DNA from: Candidatus Sumerlaeota bacterium
Lineage (GTDB): Bacteria; Sumerlaeota; Sumerlaeia; JADFCT01
Reading direction: 5' to 3'
Assembly (NCBI GenBank): GCA_026398575.1
Contig: JAPLSP010000009.1
Coordinates: 1 to 64,000, forward strand
DNA: 64,000 bases
A model generated the notes under the pieces. That model was not told the DNA's origin. It made no database searches and saw only the letters and a list, made by a program, of their open reading frames with translations. Numbering within the stretch: position 1 is the first letter of the stretch; the number at the start of each line of letters is the position of its first letter. The position numbers and the translations under genes were made by a program. Shown piece by piece: positions 28,119 to 37,025 of the stretch.

Positions 28119-28222
28119 TAACGCGCTATGAGGGAAGCGAGGAAGCGGCTGCCGGTTGAGTGGATAAGTAGAAATTTCATAAAAATATGCTCCGCATTCC
28201 GCTGCATGAAGAGGAAACTATT

Positions 28223-29206
28223 ATGCCCGCAAATCAATCTCAAAGCCCGCCCGTCCTGCCGGATACGAGCGCATGGAAACATGAGCATGTGCTTCGGCTT
28301 GAGGATATGACCGCCGAGGAAATCGTTCTGGCTCTTGACACGGCTCAGGCCTTCAAAACTCCCGATGGCGACGTGCGGCGCGACAAGCTTTCGCTGGCGC
28401 AAGGCCGGACGCTAATCAATTTGTTCTTCGAAAATTCCACGCGCACGCGCACCTCGTTCGAGATCGCCGCCAAGCGCATGGGTTGCGACGTTGTGAACTT
28501 CAGTTCTTCGACCAGCAGCATGAAAAAGGGCGAAACCATTCTCGACACCGCTCGCGTGATCGAAGCGATGGGATCGGATTTCATGGTTTGCCGGCACATC
28601 TGTCCCGGAACGTCCGAATTTCTGGCGCGCAACGTCAAATCCTCCGTCATCAACGCCGGCGACGGCTGCCACGAGCATCCGACGCAAGGGTTGCTGGATA
28701 TTTTCACCATGCGCGAAGCCAAAGGGCGGATCGAAGGATTGAAAGTCGTGATCCTGGGCGACATCAGCCACAGCCGCGTGGCCCGCTCGAATATCTGGGG
28801 CTTGATGAAGCTGGGCGCCCGCATCGTGGTATGCGGGCCCAAGACGCTGATCCCGAACACGATTTATCGCCTGGGCGTTGAAGTGTGCTACAATTTGGAT
28901 GAGGCCATCAAGGACGCCGACGTCATCAATCTGCTCCGCATCCAACTCGAACGGCAGCAGAAAAACCTGTTCCCGTCCATCCGCGAGTACCGCCTGATGT
29001 ATGGCCTGAATCGCTCGCGGCTGCGCTCGGCGCGTCCGGATGTGCTGATCATGCATCCCGGCCCCGTCAATCGCGGCGTCGAGATTTCCAACGAGGTGGC
29101 CGATGGCCCCAATTCGGTCATCACGCGCCAGGTGACCAACGGCGTGGCCGTGCGCATGGCAGTGATCCATCTGCTCAACGAAGTCCGCAAACGTTCAATG
29201 AAATAA
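28223..29206 (+). CDS. pyrB: Aspartate carbamoyltransferase catalytic chain
   Basis: Condenses carbamoyl phosphate and aspartate in pyrimidine synthesis. The carbamoyl-phosphate motif FFENSTRTRTSFE, HPTQGLLD and HPGPVNRGVE are all present. The 327-residue length is slightly above the usual. ATG 28223 (GAGGA 7 bases upstream) is chosen over 28187, whose extra residues lack a ribosome site. carA, whose product makes the carbamoyl phosphate, lies 33 kb away at 61885. No pyrC or pyrI follows. Confidence 0.97.
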   Translation: MPANQSQSPPVLPDTSAWKHEHVLRLEDMTAEEIVLALDTAQAFKTPDGDVRRDKLSLAQGRTLINLFFENSTRTRTSFEIAAKRMGCDVVNFSSSTSSMKKGETILDTARVIEAMGSDFMVCRHICPGTSEFLARNVKSSVINAGDGCHEHPTQGLLDIFTMREAKGRIEGLKVVILGDISHSRVARSNIWGLMKLGARIVVCGPKTLIPNTIYRLGVEVCYNLDEAIKDADVINLLRIQLERQQKNLFPSIREYRLMYGLNRSRLRSARPDVLIMHPGPVNRGVEISNEVADGPNSVITRQVTNGVAVRMAVIHLLNEVRKRSMK

Positions 29207-29272
29207 ATCTCAGGATTTATCTGCCAGCATTGGATTGCCGAAATATTTTGATTTTTAGCAGGAGAGATGATA

Positions 29273-29461
29273 ATGCAAGGAATTCAATATGTTGTGAATT
29301 CGAGAGGCTCAAAAACAGCCGTCGTTATTGATTTAAAGCGCCATTCCGCGCTATGGGAAGATTTTCATGATTCCCTGATTGCGCGCGCGCGAAAAGATGA
29401 GCCGCGAGAAACGCTGGAATCCGTGAAAAAAAGACTCCGTGCAGCCAAGAAAATTCAATAA
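29273..29461 (+). CDS. Solitary Phd/YefM-like antitoxin candidate
   Basis: A 62-residue protein whose N-terminal half (GIQYVVNSRGSKTAVVIDLKRH, ALWEDFHDSLIARARKDEP) resembles short antitoxin-like proteins of the Phd class that bind DNA with the N-terminus and a toxin with the C-terminal helix. No toxin gene follows; lspA begins 3 bases later. The second ATG (29273) has the better spacing from GCAGGAG; 29267 is the alternative. Confidence 0.6.
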   Translation: MQGIQYVVNSRGSKTAVVIDLKRHSALWEDFHDSLIARARKDEPRETLESVKKRLRAAKKIQ

Positions 29462-29464
29462 CTT

Positions 29465-29971
29465 ATGAACTACTGGATCATTGCCTCCGTCTTTTTGCTC
29501 GACCAGCTTACGAAATATATGGCTGTGCGGTTTCTGAGCAATCAAGTCAACTCGATTGTCCTCGTTCCCGGATTCCTGGGATTGATCCTGCGCCAGAACC
29601 GGGGCGCCGCGTATTCGATGCTGGAAGATCAGACGATGTTGTTGACGCTGGTGACGCTAACTGCCGTGATATTGATCGGGTGGATGGCGCTCCGCACACC
29701 GCGTGAGCAGCTGTGGGCTCGGTGCGGATACAGCCTGATTCTGGGCGGCGCCCTGGGGAACCTTTATGACCGGATTTTGCGCGGCGCACTGTTTCAAGGT
29801 CACGTCGTGGACTTCATGGAGTTCAAATTCCCCGGTTTTTTTGAGCGATTCGGCTTTGTCAACAACTTGGCCGACGACGCGATTTGCATCGGCATGGGCT
29901 GCGTTCTGGTCGCGCTTTTCCTCTATGCGCATCCCAAAGAAATCATGGATGAACCGAAAACCGAAAACTGA
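29465..29971 (+). CDS. lspA: Lipoprotein signal peptidase (signal peptidase II)
   Basis: Cleaves the signal peptide of prolipoproteins in the inner membrane. The 168 residues contain LDQLTKYMA, LRQNRGAAYSML, GGALGNLYDRI with VVDFMEF (first catalytic Asp), and NNLADDAICIG (second catalytic Asp), and four hydrophobic helices. The last six codons and the stop lie inside a GAAAACC heptamer array, so the C-terminal PKTEN tail is repeat-derived. Its substrates include the lipoproteins at 16391, 36290 and 63010. Confidence 0.96.
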   Translation: MNYWIIASVFLLDQLTKYMAVRFLSNQVNSIVLVPGFLGLILRQNRGAAYSMLEDQTMLLTLVTLTAVILIGWMALRTPREQLWARCGYSLILGGALGNLYDRILRGALFQGHVVDFMEFKFPGFFERFGFVNNLADDAICIGMGCVLVALFLYAHPKEIMDEPKTEN

Positions 29972-30032
29972 AAACCGAAAACTGAAAACCGAAAACCGGA
30001 AACCGTGAACTATGAACTGTGAACTGTGAACT
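29951..30032. repeat. GAAAACC and TGAACTG heptamer arrays
   Basis: Five to six GAAAACC/GAAAACT heptamers followed by four TGAACTG heptamers, filling the gap between lspA and the oxidoreductase gene. The variant GAAAACTGA gives lspA its stop codon. Confidence 0.92.
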
Positions 30033-30037
30033 GACCC

Positions 30038-31570
30038 ATGTATGACGTTGCGATTATTGGCGCTGGATTTTCCGGATTGGCGGCTGGAATTCGCCTGGCC
30101 CACTTCGGGAAAAAGGTTTGCATCTTCGAGCGCCATACGCAAATCGGTGGGCTGAATTCCTACTATCAGCGGCAGGGCCGCGAATTCGAGGCCGGCCTGC
30201 ATGCATTGACGAATTTTCCCACGCCCGGCGCCAAAGCCTCTTCCTCCCCCTGGCTTCGGGTTCTCCGGCAACTGCGCATCCTGCCTGCGGCGTTCGATTT
30301 GCGCCCCCAGATCATGTCCGAAATCCGCTTTCCGGGCAAGAATCTGAAATTCACCAACGATTTCCATTTCTTCGAAGAGCAAGTAGCCCGTCATTTTCCC
30401 GATCAGGCGGATCGCTTTCGCCGTTTCATCCGCGAGCTGCCCGACTATAACAGCCTGCCTGCGGCCGACTCGCATCTTTCGGCGCGCCAGGCGCTCGCGG
30501 AGGCTTTCTCCGATCCTCTGCTGATCGAGATGCTGATGTGTCCCGTCTGCTTTTATGGCGCGGCGACGGAAGACGACATGGACTTGCGCCAGTTTATCAT
30601 CATGTTCCGTTCGATTTTTCTCGAAGGCTTTTCGCGTCCGGCTGGTGGCGTTCGCGCGCTGCTCGGCGCCCTGCTGAATGAATACAAGGCGCGCGGCGGC
30701 GAGCTGCGGTTGCGCTCCGGCATTCGCCGCATTCATCCCGCGGCCCAAGGCCCTGTCACATTGATCACGGACGCCGGCGAGGAAATTCCGGCGGGCGCCG
30801 TATTGTCAAGCGCGGGATATCCGGAAACGCTGGCGCTCTGCGCCGGGCAGGAAGCGGCGACGCAATCGCAATCGCCGATTTCCGGCGCTGCCGGGGATCG
30901 CGCCATAAATCCGGATTCCGCGCCGGATATTGCCCCGCAAGCCGCTACGGCTCAGGTCTTGCCCGGCCGCTTGGGATATCTGGAAATCATCTGTTGCCTG
31001 GACGTTGCTCCCCAGGATTTGGGAATCAATTCCTCCATCATTTTCTTCAGCAATTCCGAGCGCTTTGCCTATCGGCAGCCGCAGGAGCTTATAGATTTAT
31101 CAAGCGGCGTCATCTGCTGCCCCGACAATTTCCAGACTCGGAACCCGGAATTCGAAACCCGAAACTCGGAACCCGAAACCCGGAACTCAGAACTCGGTAT
31201 GCGCCAAATCCGCCTGTCGCATCTGGCCAATTATAACCTATGGAAAAGCCTTTCTCCCCAGGAATATCAGCGCGAAAAAAACAACGCCCTGCATCCTGCG
31301 CTGGAAGCTGCCGTCAGACACGTTCCTGATTTCCGCGAGCATGTTACCGCGACTGATTGCTTTACGCCGCTGACCATCGAGCGATATACCTCGCGCAGGG
31401 GAGGCGCGATCTATGGTTCCGGCGTCAAATCCCCCCAAGGTCTGACCCCCTTTCCCAATGTTTTCCTGTGCGGCGCCGATCAGGGCTTGGTTGGAATTGT
31501 CGGCGCCATGCTCAGCGGCGCGAACATGGCCAATGCGCATGTCATTTTTCATGGGGAATTTCGCCCTTGA
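30038..31570 (+). CDS. CrtI-like FAD-dependent oxidoreductase
   Basis: A 510-residue flavoprotein of the phytoene desaturase/NAD(P)-FAD amine oxidase superfamily (COG1233). The N-terminal dinucleotide fold is IIGAGFSGLAAGIRLAHFGKKVCIFER, and the C-terminal FAD segment is VFLCGADQGLVGIVGAMLSG. It may act on carotenoids or other isoprenoids, or be a retinol-saturase-like reductase; no carotenoid genes are near. An in-frame GGAACTC-type heptad insertion (ETRNSEP-like) interrupts a surface loop at 31131-31202. The start is 5 bases after a heptamer array. Confidence 0.8.
   Translation: MYDVAIIGAGFSGLAAGIRLAHFGKKVCIFERHTQIGGLNSYYQRQGREFEAGLHALTNFPTPGAKASSSPWLRVLRQLRILPAAFDLRPQIMSEIRFPGKNLKFTNDFHFFEEQVARHFPDQADRFRRFIRELPDYNSLPAADSHLSARQALAEAFSDPLLIEMLMCPVCFYGAATEDDMDLRQFIIMFRSIFLEGFSRPAGGVRALLGALLNEYKARGGELRLRSGIRRIHPAAQGPVTLITDAGEEIPAGAVLSSAGYPETLALCAGQEAATQSQSPISGAAGDRAINPDSAPDIAPQAATAQVLPGRLGYLEIICCLDVAPQDLGINSSIIFFSNSERFAYRQPQELIDLSSGVICCPDNFQTRNPEFETRNSEPETRNSELGMRQIRLSHLANYNLWKSLSPQEYQREKNNALHPALEAAVRHVPDFREHVTATDCFTPLTIERYTSRRGGAIYGSGVKSPQGLTPFPNVFLCGADQGLVGIVGAMLSGANMANAHVIFHGEFRP
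31131..31202 (+). repeat. In-frame GGAACTC-type heptamer array
   Basis: Ten degenerate heptamers (CGGAACC, CGAAACC, CGGAACT) inside the CrtI-like gene, translated as a TRNSEPE-type linker between ICCPDNFQ and MRQIRLSHL. Confidence 0.9.
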
Positions 31571-31719
31571 CCTCTGAGGCAGGGGGCATTTATCCTGTTC
31601 GCCCCGTTGTTTTGAGCGGTTGACGCCGAAGGCCCCATTATTGAGGCGGGATTGCGCAGTAAATGCGCGGGCGGTGATTTGCGTGTTTTGTAAAGGGAAT
31701 TTCAAAGGGAAAGCCATTC

Positions 31720-32889
31720 ATGGAAAATCTCTACGGGTTCACTGAAGAGCAGATAATGATTCATGATCTGGCGCGCAAGTTTGCCGACGAACGGATTCGT
31801 TTCGTGCGCGCCGAGCTGGATGAAAAGGAAGAATTCCCCCACGATCTCCTCCAGGAAATGGCCGCCACCGGCCTCATGGGAATTTATATCGGCGAAGCCT
31901 ACGGAGGCATGGGCGGCGGCGCGCTCGAACTGTGCATCGCCACCGAGCAGATCAGCCGCGTTTGCGCCGGCGTGGGCGTCAGTTTCGCCGCCAATGCGCT
32001 CGGCTCTTACCCCGTGATCCTGCATGGAACGGACGAGCTCAGAAAGAAATATCTTCCTCCTCTAGCCGAGGGAAAAACATACGCGGCGTTCTGCCTGACG
32101 GAGCCGGGCGTTGGCTCGGACGCCGCCGGCATTCAGACCACGGCCAAGCTGGACGGCGACTTTTATATTATCAACGGCACGAAGCAGTGGATCACGAACG
32201 GCGGCGTGGCCAATTGGTACACCGTCATCGCGATGACGGACAAATCGCGCGGCCCACGCGGCGCCACGGCATTCGTTGTGGATCGCGACTCGCCCGGCGT
32301 CACCATCGGCAAGAAGGAAAAGAAACTCGGCATCCGCTGTTCGAGCACGACCGAAGTGCACTTCCAGGACGTGCGCATCCCGAAAACAAACGTCCTCGGG
32401 AAGGTCGGTCTCGGCTTCCGCGTGGCGATGGACACGTTGGATAAATCCCGCCCCGGCATCGGCGCGCAGGCCGTTGGCATCGCGCAGGGCGCCATGGAAG
32501 AAGCCCTTGCATTCGCCAAAGAGCGCGTCCAGTTCGGCCAGCCAATCACGCACTTCCAGGCGATCCAGCACATGCTGGCGGATATGGGGATGAACATCGA
32601 GGCCGCGCGTCTGCTCGTTTATCAGGCGGCCCGCCTGGCGGATCGCGGCGAAAAGAGCGCGACGGTGGGCAAGTTCGCCGCCATGGCCAAGTGCTTCGCG
32701 TCGGACATGGCGATGAAAGCCACGGTGGACGCGATCCAGATCGCCGGCGGTTCGGGTTACATGCGCGAGTACCCGCTCGAGAAGTTCATGCGCGACGCCA
32801 AGATCTGCCAGATCTACGAAGGCACAAACCAGATTCAGCGCAACGTGATCGCCCAGGCGATCATCCGCGAGTCGGTGAGCAGGCAATGA
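31720..32889 (+). CDS. Acyl-CoA dehydrogenase
   Basis: A 389-residue FAD enzyme that introduces the alpha-beta double bond in an acyl-CoA. FCLTEPGVGSDAAG and YIINGTKQWITNGGVA contact FAD, and the catalytic Glu lies in QIYEGTNQIQR near residue 370, the position of short/medium-chain enzymes. Electrons pass to the ETF encoded at 34094-36108; an AT-rich island separates the two. Because that EtfA carries two iron-sulfur clusters, the enzyme may be part of a bifurcating acyl-CoA dehydrogenase/ETF complex of the butyryl- or caffeyl-CoA type. Confidence 0.95.
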   Translation: MENLYGFTEEQIMIHDLARKFADERIRFVRAELDEKEEFPHDLLQEMAATGLMGIYIGEAYGGMGGGALELCIATEQISRVCAGVGVSFAANALGSYPVILHGTDELRKKYLPPLAEGKTYAAFCLTEPGVGSDAAGIQTTAKLDGDFYIINGTKQWITNGGVANWYTVIAMTDKSRGPRGATAFVVDRDSPGVTIGKKEKKLGIRCSSTTEVHFQDVRIPKTNVLGKVGLGFRVAMDTLDKSRPGIGAQAVGIAQGAMEEALAFAKERVQFGQPITHFQAIQHMLADMGMNIEAARLLVYQAARLADRGEKSATVGKFAAMAKCFASDMAMKATVDAIQIAGGSGYMREYPLEKFMRDAKICQIYEGTNQIQRNVIAQAIIRESVSRQ

Positions 32890-33146
32890 TTACTAAATGA
32901 AGATAGCCACGCAGCAAAATTCCTAATAGCTATATAATATTATTAGGAAACATGTCGATAAGCTCTAAAAAAGGAAAATTGTGGAGTTGCTTTCCCCATT
33001 AAAATTAACAAAATGCCAATTATTAGGTGTATTAAAGACACTTCTGTTCGCGCGGAGAGGTAGAAAGCAAGACTGCTTCGAATCTTGATCATGTAAATAG
33101 TTTTTAGAGAAGTTGACTTTTAAATCAAAAAGTTGTAATTTTTTGC

Positions 33147-33177
33147 TTGACACCTTACTAAAGAGAGTCTGTATTTT
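33147..33177 (+). promoter_or_regulatory. Predicted sigma-70-type promoter of the AT-rich island
   Basis: TTGACA at 33147-33152 and TATTTT at 33172-33177 with a 19-base spacer, or TGTATT at 17 bases. It lies 70 bases before the ATG of the 59-residue protein, in AT-rich DNA. The rest of the 355-base stretch 32890-33244 holds no convincing gene. Confidence 0.4.
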
Positions 33178-33244
33178 ACCAAGAAAAGGCGCAGTTAGGG
33201 GTAACTAATGATCCCCTAACTTATTTAACTAAAGGAGGAGAACG

Positions 33245-33424
33245 ATGGAAAAGCGAAAATCTACATTAAGCGCGGAATTTCGAAATGAACTGCGAAGGGC
33301 GAATGTGATTGCTGTTAAAGGATTATCGCATTTGAAGGATGAAAACGTTGGGCGTGCGATTCTTGCCAGAATTTTAGATCAAACGAAAAAAGGAAAGCAA
33401 GGAGCTTATCATGCCCAATCGTAA
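33245..33424 (+). CDS. 59-residue basic protein of the ImmA-like operon
   Basis: A small gene with an excellent ribosome site (AAAGGAGGAG). The protein is basic (MEKRKSTLSAEFRNELRRAN) with a probable helical stretch (VGRAILARILDQTKKGK) and no recognised domain. Its last 14 bases overlap the start of the ImmA/IrrE-like protease gene, so translation is coupled. In known ImmA-type operons the first gene encodes a DNA-binding repressor that the protease cleaves; this protein is too short for a standard XRE domain, so it would be a novel substrate or partner. Inference only. Confidence 0.65.
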   Translation: MEKRKSTLSAEFRNELRRANVIAVKGLSHLKDENVGRAILARILDQTKKGKQGAYHAQS

Positions 33425-33953
33425 TTGGGGGAAAGCGAAAAGCTTCGATGAAATAATTGCTGTCGCTGACGCAGCTAGTAAACTAGCTGAAGAGAAGTGT
33501 CCTGAGGCATCGCTCATTCGCCTGGCTGAAAAAATTGCTCAAAGGCATATTCGTATCGAAGAAGCTCCAGAGCTAGCAAGCCATAGCGGAGATGGCTTGC
33601 TTTTTGTTTTTAAAGACTTGAGTTGTCCGATTTTTATCTGCGTGCCCCCAATGAAGGATGATCCAGCTTTCTTTAGATTTTCTCTTTACCATGAAATTGC
33701 CCATATCATTTTTGGTGATATAAAGACCCTAGATCCACCGGATTCTGAAGATCCTTACCAAGAAACGGATGAAGAATGGTTGCGAGCAATACGGTTTGCA
33801 ATAAGGATGATGTTTATTCATTGGAAATCCATAAAGAAGGAAAATATCAGCATTCAGGAAATTCTTGATTTGATTAAAAGCATTATACAGCGTATGCCTG
33901 AATTTGACTGGTATAATGAAATTAAAAAAATTATTGAGCGACCGTTACAATAA
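33411..33953 (+). CDS. ImmA/IrrE-like zinc metallopeptidase
   Basis: A 180-residue protein whose central FSLYHEIAHIIFGD contains the HExxH zinc motif in the hydrophobic context typical of ImmA/IrrE (DUF955) peptidases. Preceding strands (GDGLLFVFKDLSCPIFICVPP) fit the family's beta-sheet. Such peptidases cleave a cognate repressor to trigger mobile-element transfer or a stress response. AAGGAG lies 7 bases before the ATG, inside the upstream small gene. AT-rich codon use sets it apart from acd and etf on both sides, pointing to recent acquisition. Confidence 0.8.
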   Translation: MPNRNWGKAKSFDEIIAVADAASKLAEEKCPEASLIRLAEKIAQRHIRIEEAPELASHSGDGLLFVFKDLSCPIFICVPPMKDDPAFFRFSLYHEIAHIIFGDIKTLDPPDSEDPYQETDEEWLRAIRFAIRMMFIHWKSIKKENISIQEILDLIKSIIQRMPEFDWYNEIKKIIERPLQ

Positions 33954-34016
33954 TTTAAGCCCACAATAAGATTGAGAGAGATACCCTGTTATAGATTATG
34001 CATGTGATTTAATAAT

Positions 34017-34060
34017 GGAGATTCGGCCTTAGCCAAAGGTGGCCGGGTTTCCATTTTTTT
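34017..34060 (+). terminator. Rho-independent terminator of the island
   Basis: GGAGATTCGGCC (34017-34028) pairs with GGCCGGGTTTCC (34041-34052), 12 pairs including three G-U, with a 12-base loop, followed by seven T residues at 34054-34060. It ends the ImmA-like operon just before etfB. Confidence 0.7.
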
Positions 34061-34093
34061 AGTTTCATTCTGAACTCAAAGTTGGAGTAGTCT

Positions 34094-34891
34094 ATGAACA
34101 TTGTTGTGTGCATCAAGCAGGTTCCGGAAACGACCGATGTGAAGATCAATCCGGAAACCAACACGCTGATCCGCGAAGGCGTGGCGTCCATTGTCAATCC
34201 TTTTGACATGTACGCCCTCGAACAGGCCTTGCGCATCCGCGACGCGGTGGGGGGGAAGGTCATCGTGGTCACGATGGGCCCGCCGCAAGCCGAAGTCGCG
34301 CTCAAGGAATGCGTCGAGATCGGCGCGGACGACATCTACCTGGTTTCCGACCGCGCCTTCGCCGGTTCGGATACCTGGGCCACAGGCTGGACGATGGCGG
34401 CGGCCATCCGCAAGATCAACGAAAAGGACAAGGTTGATCTGATCATCTGCGGCAAACAGGCGATTGACGGCGACACGGCGCAAGTCGGCCCGGGCATCTC
34501 CGAATATCTCGACTGGGCCTTCGTCGGCTACGTCAACAAGGTCGTCGAGACCAAGGCGGACAAGATCATCCTGCACCGCGCCAGCGACTACGGCCACGAC
34601 GTGATCGAGGCGCCGCTGCCCGCCGTGCTGACCGTGCTCAAAGAAATCGGCGAGCCGCGCATGCCAACCCTGAAGGGCAAGATGAAAGCCAAGAAGACGG
34701 CGCCCATCAAGCTGACGATTGCCGATCTGGGCATTGACAAGAACGACACGGGCCTGGCCGGTTCGCCGACGGTCGTTTCGAAAATCTTCTCGCCTCCCAA
34801 GCGCAGCGGACACTGCAAATATCTCAGCGGAGCTCCCGAGAATGCGGCCAATGAACTACATCGCGGCCTGAAGGAGGCTATGATAATATGA
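34094..34891 (+). CDS. etfB: Electron transfer flavoprotein beta subunit
   Basis: 265 residues, matching EtfB. MNIVVCIKQVPETTDVKI is the classic N-terminus; NPFDMYALEQALRIRD, VTMGPPQAEVALKE and ICGKQAIDGDTAQVGP form the nucleotide site. The last two resemble segments of FAD-containing, electron-bifurcating EtfB proteins rather than AMP-binding mitochondrial-type ones. The stop overlaps the etfA start (ATGA), so the two subunits are translationally coupled. Confidence 0.96.
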   Translation: MNIVVCIKQVPETTDVKINPETNTLIREGVASIVNPFDMYALEQALRIRDAVGGKVIVVTMGPPQAEVALKECVEIGADDIYLVSDRAFAGSDTWATGWTMAAAIRKINEKDKVDLIICGKQAIDGDTAQVGPGISEYLDWAFVGYVNKVVETKADKIILHRASDYGHDVIEAPLPAVLTVLKEIGEPRMPTLKGKMKAKKTAPIKLTIADLGIDKNDTGLAGSPTVVSKIFSPPKRSGHCKYLSGAPENAANELHRGLKEAMII

Positions 34892-36108
34892 GCGGATTCA
34901 AGATAGATCTCGAAGCCTGTATCGGCTGCCAGGCCTGCATTCCGGCCTGCCCGTTTGCCGCGTTGGAGCCGCAGGACGTGGAAAGCGGCGAAACCAAAGT
35001 CAAGGTTAACGAAGCCTGCAACTTGTGCGGCGCGTGCGTGCCGGTCTGCCCGGTCAACGCGCTTTCGATCGAAAAACCGGTGGTGGAAGAAAAGCCCGGC
35101 GCCGAGGATTTCTCCAAATACAAAGGCGTCTGGGTGTTTGCCGAACAGCGTCGCGGGAAAGTGTGCTCCGTGGCGATGGAACTGATCGGCGAGGGGCGCA
35201 AGCTGGCCGACAAACTCGGCGAGGATTTGTGCGCCGTGTTTTTCGGCTCGAACATCAAAGCGCAGGCCGAAGACCTGCTCTTCTTTGGCGTCAACAAAGT
35301 CTATGTCGTTGACGATCCGCTGCTCGAGCATTTCCACGGCGAGCCTTATACCAAGGCGATGGAAATGCTGATCAGGAAATACAAACCCAGCATCGTCCTG
35401 ACCGGCGCCACCGCCGTGGGGCGCAATTTCATCCCGCGCGTGGCCGCTCGCGTGCGCACCGGCCTGACGGCCGACTGCACGGGGCTGGACATCGAAGACT
35501 CGACGCGCATCCTCCTGCAGACCCGTCCCGCCTTTGGCGGCAACATCATGGCCACAATCCGCTGCGAAAAATACCGTCCGCAGATGTCCACCGTGCGCCA
35601 CAAGGTGATGAAAGAGGCCAAGCGGCGCGAGGCGAAATCGGGCGTCATCATTGAAGAGAAGCTCCCCGACAACGCGAAGAATCCCAAAATCAAATTGCTC
35701 GAAGTGCTCGACGCCATCGAATCCACGATCAACATTGTGGACGCCGACATCATCGTGTCGGGCGGGCGCGGACTGGGCGATCCCAAAAACTTCTCCTATA
35801 TCGAGGAGTTCGCGCAGGCTCTAGGCGGCGCGGTCGGCGCGTCGCGCGCGGCGGTGGACGCCGGATGGTATCCCTACAGCCACCAGGTCGGACAGACCGG
35901 CAAGACCGTCTGCCCGAAGCTTTACATCGCCGTCGGCATTTCCGGCGCCGTGCAGCATCTGGCGGGCATGGGTTCGAGCGGCTGCATTGTTGCCATCAAC
36001 CGCGATCCCGAGGCGCCGATCTTCCAATACGCCGATTACGGCATCGTCGCCGATTTCAAAGAAGTGCTTCCCGCGATGATCGAGCGCTTCTGGAAGAAGA
36101 ACGCCTGA
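34888..36108 (+). CDS. etfA: Electron transfer flavoprotein alpha subunit with N-terminal double ferredoxin
   Basis: 406 residues. The first 65 hold two [4Fe-4S] motifs, [12 protein letters not shown] and [12 protein letters not shown], absent from ordinary EtfA. The flavin domain follows, with [40 protein letters not shown] and [24 protein letters not shown] holding the FAD. The architecture matches CarE of the caffeyl-CoA reductase complex and other bifurcating or ferredoxin-linked EtfA proteins. Works with EtfB and probably the dehydrogenase at 31720. Confidence 0.96.
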   Translation: MSGFKIDLEACIGCQACIPACPFAALEPQDVESGETKVKVNEACNLCGACVPVCPVNALSIEKPVVEEKPGAEDFSKYKGVWVFAEQRRGKVCSVAMELIGEGRKLADKLGEDLCAVFFGSNIKAQAEDLLFFGVNKVYVVDDPLLEHFHGEPYTKAMEMLIRKYKPSIVLTGATAVGRNFIPRVAARVRTGLTADCTGLDIEDSTRILLQTRPAFGGNIMATIRCEKYRPQMSTVRHKVMKEAKRREAKSGVIIEEKLPDNAKNPKIKLLEVLDAIESTINIVDADIIVSGGRGLGDPKNFSYIEEFAQALGGAVGASRAAVDAGWYPYSHQVGQTGKTVCPKLYIAVGISGAVQHLAGMGSSGCIVAINRDPEAPIFQYADYGIVADFKEVLPAMIERFWKKNA

Positions 36109-36140
36109 TTTTTAAGGGCGCCAATTCCAAAAATCCAATC

Positions 36141-36178
36141 AAGAGCCCGCTGGAAGCGAATGCCTTCAGCGGGCTCTT
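36141..36178 (+). terminator. Hairpin after etfA
   Basis: AAGAGCCCGCTGGAAG pairs with CTTCAGCGGGCTCTT (one bulged G, about 15 pairs). There is no T-run after it, so it may act as a transcript-stabilising 3' end rather than an intrinsic terminator. Confidence 0.55.
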
Positions 36179-36289
36179 GCATTATAAAACGCGCCTGCTT
36201 TCCTGATTTCCGGCTTGAAGGCGCTGGCGCCGCGTTTATATGATCTGCCCGGAGGCTTGAACGCAAACTACACAAAGAGGAGTTTCGCG

Positions 36290-36985
36290 ATGAAAAAATT
36301 GTTCGCTTTTTGGGCCATTCCATTGCTTTCAGGAGCCATGATGATGATAGCCTCATGTCAAAAACAAAATTCCGTGCCAGCCTCGCCAGCCTCGACCATT
36401 AAACTCGAAGCCGGCGTTTACGCCAAGATGGACACCACGCTGGGAAACATGATCATCCAGTTGTATGCCGACGAGGCGCCAAAGACCGTTGAGAACTTCA
36501 TCAGTCTGGCCGAGGGAACAAAGGCCTGGAAAGATCCCAACACGGGCAATGAGCAAACAGGCAAACCGCTCTATAATGGAACGGCCTTTCATCGCGTAAT
36601 CCAAGGCTTCATGGCGCAAGGCGGCGATCCTTCAGGGACGGGCGGCGGCGACGTCGGCTTCACGATCCCGATGGAAAAATCGCCGAAGCTCAACCATGAC
36701 CGCGCTGGCCGTGTCGCCATGGCGCGCAAGGCGGACCCGGATTCGGCCAGCTGCCAGTTCTATATCACTTTCGGCCCGACGTCATTTCTCGATCAGCCCC
36801 CCGGCTATGCGGTTTTCGGCCAGGTGATCCACGGCATGGAGGCCGTCAAGGCCATGGAAGAAGTCGCAGCGCCTCGCCAAGCCCGAGACAGCCATCCGAG
36901 CAAGGAAATCAAGATTCAAAAAGTGACGATTCTTCGCGTGGATAAAGGCAAAACTTCCACCGTTGATCTGAGCGCCAAGAGCTAA
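36290..36985 (+). CDS. Cyclophilin-type peptidyl-prolyl isomerase, lipoprotein form
   Basis: 231 residues. ATG 36290 (GAGGAG upstream) gives a signal peptide ending in the lipobox MIASC, so the enzyme is tethered to a membrane outside the cytoplasm. The cyclophilin domain shows YAKMDTTLGNMIIQLYADEAPKTVENF, FHRVIQGFMAQGGDPSGTG and QFYITFGPTSFLD with PPGYAVFGQVIHGM. It catalyses proline isomerisation in folding exported proteins. The next gene is a close paralogue, so the pair arose by tandem duplication. Confidence 0.92.
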   Translation: MKKLFAFWAIPLLSGAMMMIASCQKQNSVPASPASTIKLEAGVYAKMDTTLGNMIIQLYADEAPKTVENFISLAEGTKAWKDPNTGNEQTGKPLYNGTAFHRVIQGFMAQGGDPSGTGGGDVGFTIPMEKSPKLNHDRAGRVAMARKADPDSASCQFYITFGPTSFLDQPPGYAVFGQVIHGMEAVKAMEEVAAPRQARDSHPSKEIKIQKVTILRVDKGKTSTVDLSAKS

Positions 36986-37025
36986 GCGCGGATATCGAAA
37001 GGGATGATTTAATGCGGATAGGAAC

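Noticed and set aside
33030..33100. Possible tRNA or small RNA in the island upstream region
   Set aside because: A GCTTCGAATC stretch is present but no cloverleaf could be drawn.
32965..33153. 62-codon minus-strand open frame in the AT-rich island
   Set aside because: No ribosome site or domain; it overlaps the predicted promoter and looks like chance in AT-rich DNA.
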